The position numbers and the translations under genes are program-made. From a virus: DNA of 26,353 bases. The notes under the pieces were generated by a model. The model had not been told where the DNA came from. It saw only the letters and a list, made by a program, of their open reading frames with translations, and did no database searches. Positions within the stretch are counted from its first letter, which is position 1; the number at the start of each line of letters is the position of its first letter. Positions 21,816 through 26,353 of the stretch are shown one piece after another. The stretch spans positions 1 to 26,353 of IMG/VR virus record IMGVR_UViG_3300033142_000849, one strand, 5' to 3'.

Positions 21816-23900
21816 ATGAGCGTTCAGGCATCAACAGACGAGGCGACAGAATTCATAGCTGAAACGCTCCAATCTGATTCATGTGTAGGACTTGTCCAAC
21901 TTGAGAAGTGGAATATTCAAAATCAGATATGGGAGATAATAAACGATGTTGATGTGGGTAGAGGTATCGACTTTAGTCAATCAGCGAAGGTGGAAAAATA
22001 CTCTACGTATGGATTAACGCCAGAGGCGGGGGAAATACAATTTTCTGTTAATAACTTCCTCGGTCAATATTCGCCAGGAGCACCAGGAAAGTTTGCAGAT
22101 TTTCTACAGATAGGCGACAGGGTGCGGCTTCGTGGTGGATATTACGTTCAAAGCGAGACAACCACGGTCGAAGAGGATTTGAGTATCGCGGGTATTTCAT
22201 CCGACTTCTATTATACGATTGCAAACAACGGCAATATTTGGCCTGATATGAACAACTCATCTGGTAGGGTTGATGACTTCTTTACTGATTTTTTCAGGGT
22301 CGGGACTGACTTAACATACGCTGATTTGTTCGGGTCTTCTGACGGGTATACGCCATCTGGCTATTGGTCATATACGTATGATACAAATTATATATCGGCG
22401 GCTGTATTTACGAATTTCAAAGTGAGCGCGAATACTGCCGGGTGGCGGGTTTATTATAGAGCATACAACGGCCCGTCTGATATCATCCCCAAAATAGATT
22501 CAACCTCATGGACATTGGCGGGTCATACTATTAACGGCGAGGCGTCTTTTGATATCTCTCAATCTAAACGATATTTACAGATTGCAGTACTTTTCGATGG
22601 TATTACATGGACTCAGAATGCCCAAATAACGGGCGGTAGTGTCAAGTATACGACTTATATTGAATGGTTGTATAATTCAGTGTATACCCTTGACAAAGTC
22701 GCTTACGACGAACCACAGGCCCCAAATATACCACAGATTAAATGCACAGGGCATGATGCTTATAAGAAAGCAAACGACATGTCAACGACTTTAAAAGACT
22801 TGACTGGTTTAGGGTTGGATGATTTGGTCAAATATTTATGTGATTATTGCGGTATTTTATACAGTTCGGACTCGATTGCTGATTTGAGTAGTTTCGGAGA
22901 TAGAACACTTGCAACGGGTTTGGACTCAAAAAAGAAGGTATCCGATGTTTTCGCATGGGTCATGGCCATTCTGAATAAAGACGGCTTTAAGTACACCATG
23001 TATTTGAAATATGATGAGACGCTCGACGATAATATAATGTTTGTTCAATCGGCCCCTGCTTTATACGAGGCTGACTTTGTATTTGATTATCGGAATTACA
23101 ACAAAATAGGGAGCCGTGAAAAAGATAATCAGAGTCAGACTCAGCGATTAACTGTGAAGGATGACGCTGGAGACAGCGAAACCGAGGAAGTATTAAGTGT
23201 GGATGTTTTTACTGGAAATGGAGAGATTAATCTCAAATGGGTGGATAATGCTCAATCCAAATGGCTCCAATTTTCCCAAACTAATGGTTTTCATATTGAC
23301 GTTTTAGAGTGGAATACTACTAATATAAAGCTCGAAGTATCTAATCACCCAGGTGGAGCGGTTACCGTTACAACTCACGGCAAAAAATGGGACACACCAC
23401 CAACCTATCAAGGCGAATATGCGAACGGGCCAAATATGCTTAATCGGCTCGGTCAACAATTGACGCTCGAAATACCGATTTTAATCTCAAACACAGAGGC
23501 GAGGGATGTGGCAAAGGGACTGACTGACAAATACGGCGGTCTATTCTGGAGCATTAAAAGGCTCTCATGGCCTTACATCAATTTTTTCGTTGAATTAAAT
23601 GACATGGTCATGATGTGGACTAGGTATCTATGGATGGATGACCTCCATTTTGTGGTTAAAATTAATCATCATTGGGATATGAGTAATAATCCCAGTCAGA
23701 AAACATCGTATCAATTACATGATTCAGGGCTTAATTTCAGAGATTTGGGAAGTTTTGTATATGATAACGACAAACATTCGATAAAAGGACAACAAATATT
23801 GTATAATACGGGGTGGGTTCATGATATGGCGTATACCACCTTGCAGACGGACGCAGATATACCAGATTCAGAATTTCATTATGATGTAGACGAGGCATAA
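21816..23900 (+). CDS. Tail tip/hub-like baseplate protein
   Basis: A 694-residue protein in the tail-tip position. The N-terminal 110 residues (CVGLVQLEKWNIQNQIWEII, VDVGRGIDFSQSAKVEKYST, FLQIGDRVRLRGGYY) look like the fold of tail hub proteins, which start with beta-barrel-like domains. Residues about 125-300 appear to be a beta-sandwich carbohydrate-binding-like insert (the span contains WRVYYRAYN and YLQIAVLFDG). The C-terminal half has a lysozyme-free, beta/alpha composition. It probably forms the central tip from which fibres hang. No protease, amidase or glycosidase signature is visible. Confidence 0.7.
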   Translation: MSVQASTDEATEFIAETLQSDSCVGLVQLEKWNIQNQIWEIINDVDVGRGIDFSQSAKVEKYSTYGLTPEAGEIQFSVNNFLGQYSPGAPGKFADFLQIGDRVRLRGGYYVQSETTTVEEDLSIAGISSDFYYTIANNGNIWPDMNNSSGRVDDFFTDFFRVGTDLTYADLFGSSDGYTPSGYWSYTYDTNYISAAVFTNFKVSANTAGWRVYYRAYNGPSDIIPKIDSTSWTLAGHTINGEASFDISQSKRYLQIAVLFDGITWTQNAQITGGSVKYTTYIEWLYNSVYTLDKVAYDEPQAPNIPQIKCTGHDAYKKANDMSTTLKDLTGLGLDDLVKYLCDYCGILYSSDSIADLSSFGDRTLATGLDSKKKVSDVFAWVMAILNKDGFKYTMYLKYDETLDDNIMFVQSAPALYEADFVFDYRNYNKIGSREKDNQSQTQRLTVKDDAGDSETEEVLSVDVFTGNGEINLKWVDNAQSKWLQFSQTNGFHIDVLEWNTTNIKLEVSNHPGGAVTVTTHGKKWDTPPTYQGEYANGPNMLNRLGQQLTLEIPILISNTEARDVAKGLTDKYGGLFWSIKRLSWPYINFFVELNDMVMMWTRYLWMDDLHFVVKINHHWDMSNNPSQKTSYQLHDSGLNFRDLGSFVYDNDKHSIKGQQILYNTGWVHDMAYTTLQTDADIPDSEFHYDVDEA

Positions 23901-23903
23901 CAC

Positions 23904-25343
23904 ATGGCGGCAACTAAAATATTAAACTCGGAAATGATAAACGTTCCTTTCCAATCTCCCGTCTATTCTCGGGCTCATCGGGAAAACTACAAAACCCTAC
24001 AGAATCATTTCAATGAATTGTATGACCGTATCACGGAAGTAGCCACGGCAACACCGAGCGGGACGGAAGTAACCGACGCGAGAGATTATGCCACCGTCTT
24101 ACAACAAAGAAACCAATTAGCTGGCCGTTTATGGTCCAACGAAGTGATTGACGGCTTAGCAGTTGCCGAACAATCAGTACCTGATATGACAGTCCAGATT
24201 GCGGCTGGTAGTGCTTCCATTAATGGTACGCTTTGTTATAGGGCCGCATCAAGTAATACGGGCACAATCACAGCTCCCACGAATTCCAGATATGACGTTG
24301 TTGTCCTTAATTCAGACAACACTATATCAGTATCAACGGGCAATGATAGCGTTAATCCAATTTTACCAGCAATATCCGTCACTCAAAGGCCACTCGCGAT
24401 AATATCCTTAACTAGTACCGATGTCACAATAACCAGCTCCATGATAACGGCATGCAAGGCTCAGGGTGCTATATCGACTGACAATACCAATACAGATAAA
24501 TGGCATTGGTATATTCAGGACGCTATCGACGCTATTGACAACGATTCCGGCGGTACGGTAATTGTAAACCCAGGCAAGTATTACGAAGAAATTGATATCA
24601 CTGGTAAAAATTATCTAACCATTGAACTTTCCCAGGGGGCAAAGTTGTATCGGCAAGCACCGACAGCCGAGGTATTATTGAGTATAAACACGGTAGGAAA
24701 CGAGACAACGGGCAACCGCATCATCGGGGGTTCTTTTTTTGGAAACTCTAAAGCGGGAGCCAAGGAACTTGTTTCGATTGACTATACTGATAATTTTATA
24801 TGGCTCGATTCTGTCTTAGATGATAACGCCATATCAACGGCGACGTATAAATTATTCACGATAGATAATAGTGATGGATTTCACCTCAAATCTCTCGTAT
24901 ATAGTGACTCCACCAATTCAAATATAGCCACCTCAAGCGGGTATCTGGAAGACGGACACCACAAAGGCGAGGTTGTTTTTTGTGGGACAACTGGTGAAAA
25001 AGCAAGCATGCTTAAAAATGGATGGCTCGAATTATCTGCCGCTGATGCTAGGTTCCCGAGGGTTAATAATGCGGCGGCTGGCGGTACGGGTGGATCTGAC
25101 ACGAAAGATTTAGAACATAATCACAAGTGGTATACATTTACAGGTGAAGATGCGTATTCAGGACTTGATAAGAATAGCGGGGTAGATGATGGAGCATCGT
25201 CTTTTGATGTTGATGGAGTTGAGCAAGATTGGCCTACTGGTGGTGGGAGTCTGGAAGTTGATCAATGGACAGCAAATGGGAGTTCAGCAACTCAAGATAT
25301 TAAACCAGCATATTACGAACTAATAGCACTTATTCATAGGTAA
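23904..25343 (+). CDS. Tail fibre/receptor-binding protein with beta-helix and collar-like C-terminus
   Basis: A 479-residue fibre protein. Residues about 1-185 form an N-terminal virion-attachment and shoulder region (VQIAAGSASINGTLCYRAAS, YDVVVLNSDNTISVSTG, ISVTQRPLAIISL), a pattern common in phage fibre proteins. Residues about 200-345 (WYIQDAIDAIDNDSGGTVIV, NPGKYYEEIDITGKNYLTIE, then SGDG-like turns) resemble a right-handed beta-helix as in pectate-lyase-like spikes. The C-terminal part (ADARFPRV, GGTGGSDTKDLEHNHKW, KPAYYELIALIHR) resembles phage tail-collar domains with the HNH metal-like motif. It probably binds a host surface glycan; no catalytic residues can be assigned. Confidence 0.8.
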   Translation: MAATKILNSEMINVPFQSPVYSRAHRENYKTLQNHFNELYDRITEVATATPSGTEVTDARDYATVLQQRNQLAGRLWSNEVIDGLAVAEQSVPDMTVQIAAGSASINGTLCYRAASSNTGTITAPTNSRYDVVVLNSDNTISVSTGNDSVNPILPAISVTQRPLAIISLTSTDVTITSSMITACKAQGAISTDNTNTDKWHWYIQDAIDAIDNDSGGTVIVNPGKYYEEIDITGKNYLTIELSQGAKLYRQAPTAEVLLSINTVGNETTGNRIIGGSFFGNSKAGAKELVSIDYTDNFIWLDSVLDDNAISTATYKLFTIDNSDGFHLKSLVYSDSTNSNIATSSGYLEDGHHKGEVVFCGTTGEKASMLKNGWLELSAADARFPRVNNAAAGGTGGSDTKDLEHNHKWYTFTGEDAYSGLDKNSGVDDGASSFDVDGVEQDWPTGGGSLEVDQWTANGSSATQDIKPAYYELIALIHR

Positions 25344-25349
25344 AAATTA

Positions 25350-26353
25350 ATGAAAAAAATAATTCTCATCATTCTATTTCTCGTCGGTTGTAATACACTC
25401 CCGGCACAATATACGAATATTCCCGTCAGGTCAAATCTATCGCCGATAATTATAAGCTCAGACATGAACCAAGCCATGGAAAACATGCGATATTTAGGCG
25501 GGTATATTACAAACATTTACACGAATTTTACTATTCCAGACGGCGACCAAAACGGAATATATAATGTTTATTGTTATGGTACGAATCTAACTATCACTCT
25601 TCCTCTAGCATCAAATAATGTGGCGAAACGAATCACAATAATGAGGCCAGAGGGTAGCGGAGGTTTAGCAATAGAAGCTCAGGGAGTTGATACAATTAAT
25701 GGATTATCTTCAAACGTACTCTCGAATGCTTTCGATTATCGTTCATTTTATTCTGACAACTCGACATGGCTGATTGATTCCAGTGTTGGCGGTGACGGAA
25801 TATTTCTACCATTAGCGGGTGGAACGATGTCAGGCGATATAAACATGGGCAGTAGTTTTATATCAAATGTGCCCGAGCCGACGCATTCAAATCATGCTGT
25901 AACAAAGTGGTATAATGACAATGCTACAAATGGAATACCCGAGCACATGTCAACTTTATATGATATGACTAGAGGTGGTGGTTTGGTTTCTTTTGGGCGA
26001 GAAGTTCGCATTGGGCTAAATCAGGCATTTCCGCAGACGTTGGCCGCATATGGGTCGATTGAAGCATATAAGAATATAGGGTTTAAAACTACTGGATTAA
26101 CAATTAGTAATATTGCAGAGCCAACGTATTCAAATCATGCCACGACAAAATTCTATGTTGATTCAGCTACAAACGGTTTAAGCGGTGGAGGCGGGGGAGT
26201 ATCATCAACTCCAATTACATTACGTGGTAATGCCTATGTTAAAACAAATATAACCGGCTTTCTATCGCCTGCCGATACTTCTATAAAGTCTGTAAGGGCA
26301 ACTGTTGGAACAGCACCAACAGGCAGAGATATATTAATTGATTTCACAACAGG
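25350..26353 (+). CDS. Second tail fibre, lipobox N-terminus, runs off window
   Basis: Frame open from ATG 25350 to the window end (334 codons), with no stop, so the gene is 3'-truncated. The first 14 residues (MKKIILIILFLVGC) are a lipoprotein signal with a perfect lipobox L-V-G-C, C14 being the predicted lipidation site. The mature part has two tail-fibre repeats: PLAGGTMSGDINM at 154-166 with ISNVPEPTHSNHAVTK after it, and ISNIAEPTYSNHATTK from 252, the well-known fibre repeat. A later part (TNITGFLSPADTSIKSVRAT, then APTGRDILIDF) resembles C-terminal fibre-related domains. If lipidated it would be tethered to a membrane, which is not expected for a virion fibre. Confidence 0.85.
   Translation, partial: MKKIILIILFLVGCNTLPAQYTNIPVRSNLSPIIISSDMNQAMENMRYLGGYITNIYTNFTIPDGDQNGIYNVYCYGTNLTITLPLASNNVAKRITIMRPEGSGGLAIEAQGVDTINGLSSNVLSNAFDYRSFYSDNSTWLIDSSVGGDGIFLPLAGGTMSGDINMGSSFISNVPEPTHSNHAVTKWYNDNATNGIPEHMSTLYDMTRGGGLVSFGREVRIGLNQAFPQTLAAYGSIEAYKNIGFKTTGLTISNIAEPTYSNHATTKFYVDSATNGLSGGGGGVSSTPITLRGNAYVKTNITGFLSPADTSIKSVRATVGTAPTGRDILIDFTT

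Overview
The window is a contiguous stretch of a tailed double-stranded DNA phage or prophage (Caudoviricetes, siphovirus-like). Every supported gene is on the + strand. Genes are packed tightly, and many stop/start pairs overlap as ATGA, TAATG, TTGA or GTGA. The order is canonical: replication and accessory genes, then terminase, portal, head, scaffold/capsid, connectors, tail tube, tape measure, tail tip and fibres. No sheath gene sits between the connectors and the tail tube, so the tail is probably non-contractile. I saw no integrase, repressor, lysis gene, tRNA or rRNA, so lifestyle cannot be decided. The DNA is moderately AT-rich by eye. Three structural-region proteins start with a Sec or lipoprotein signal sequence, which fits a host with a periplasm or outer membrane (Gram-negative or spirochaete-like), but the host cannot be named from this.

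Left part (1-6953): the window opens inside a pentapeptide-repeat gene built from an almost perfect 15-bp tandem array. It is translationally coupled to a stand-alone CheY-like receiver protein, an unknown Cys/His-rich protein, a DUF7220-like membrane protein, a dATP/dGTP diphosphohydrolase-like (MazZ/DUF5664) enzyme and a small phage protein. A roughly 170-bp leader with a promoter-like box, nested inverted repeats and phased TTGGG repeats precedes a replisome-organiser gene. Downstream lie two beta-class DNA methyltransferases, a four-cysteine zinc-binding protein, an ASCH-domain protein, several small unknowns and a PD-(D/E)XK nuclease-like protein.

Middle part (6976-16616): small membrane protein, small and large terminase, portal, MuF/SPP1 gp7-like minor head protein, a possible head-morphogenesis protein, a secreted beta-rich protein bracketed by promoter-like boxes, a coiled-coil scaffold, the major capsid protein, a second secreted protein and three small proteins.

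Right part (16619-26353): connector with an extra N-terminal beta domain, tail terminator-like protein, major tail protein, a tail-assembly-chaperone-like gene with an A10 slippery run leading into a -1 reading frame, tape measure, two tail-tip proteins, a tail fibre with beta-helix and collar-like parts, and a second tail fibre that begins with a lipobox and runs off the window.

The points most worth following up are the phage receiver/pentapeptide operon start, the structured leader ahead of the replisome organiser, the three signal-peptide-bearing structural-region proteins (especially the lipobox fibre), the A10 frameshift site, and a recurring TGnTAWAAT box at gene starts.
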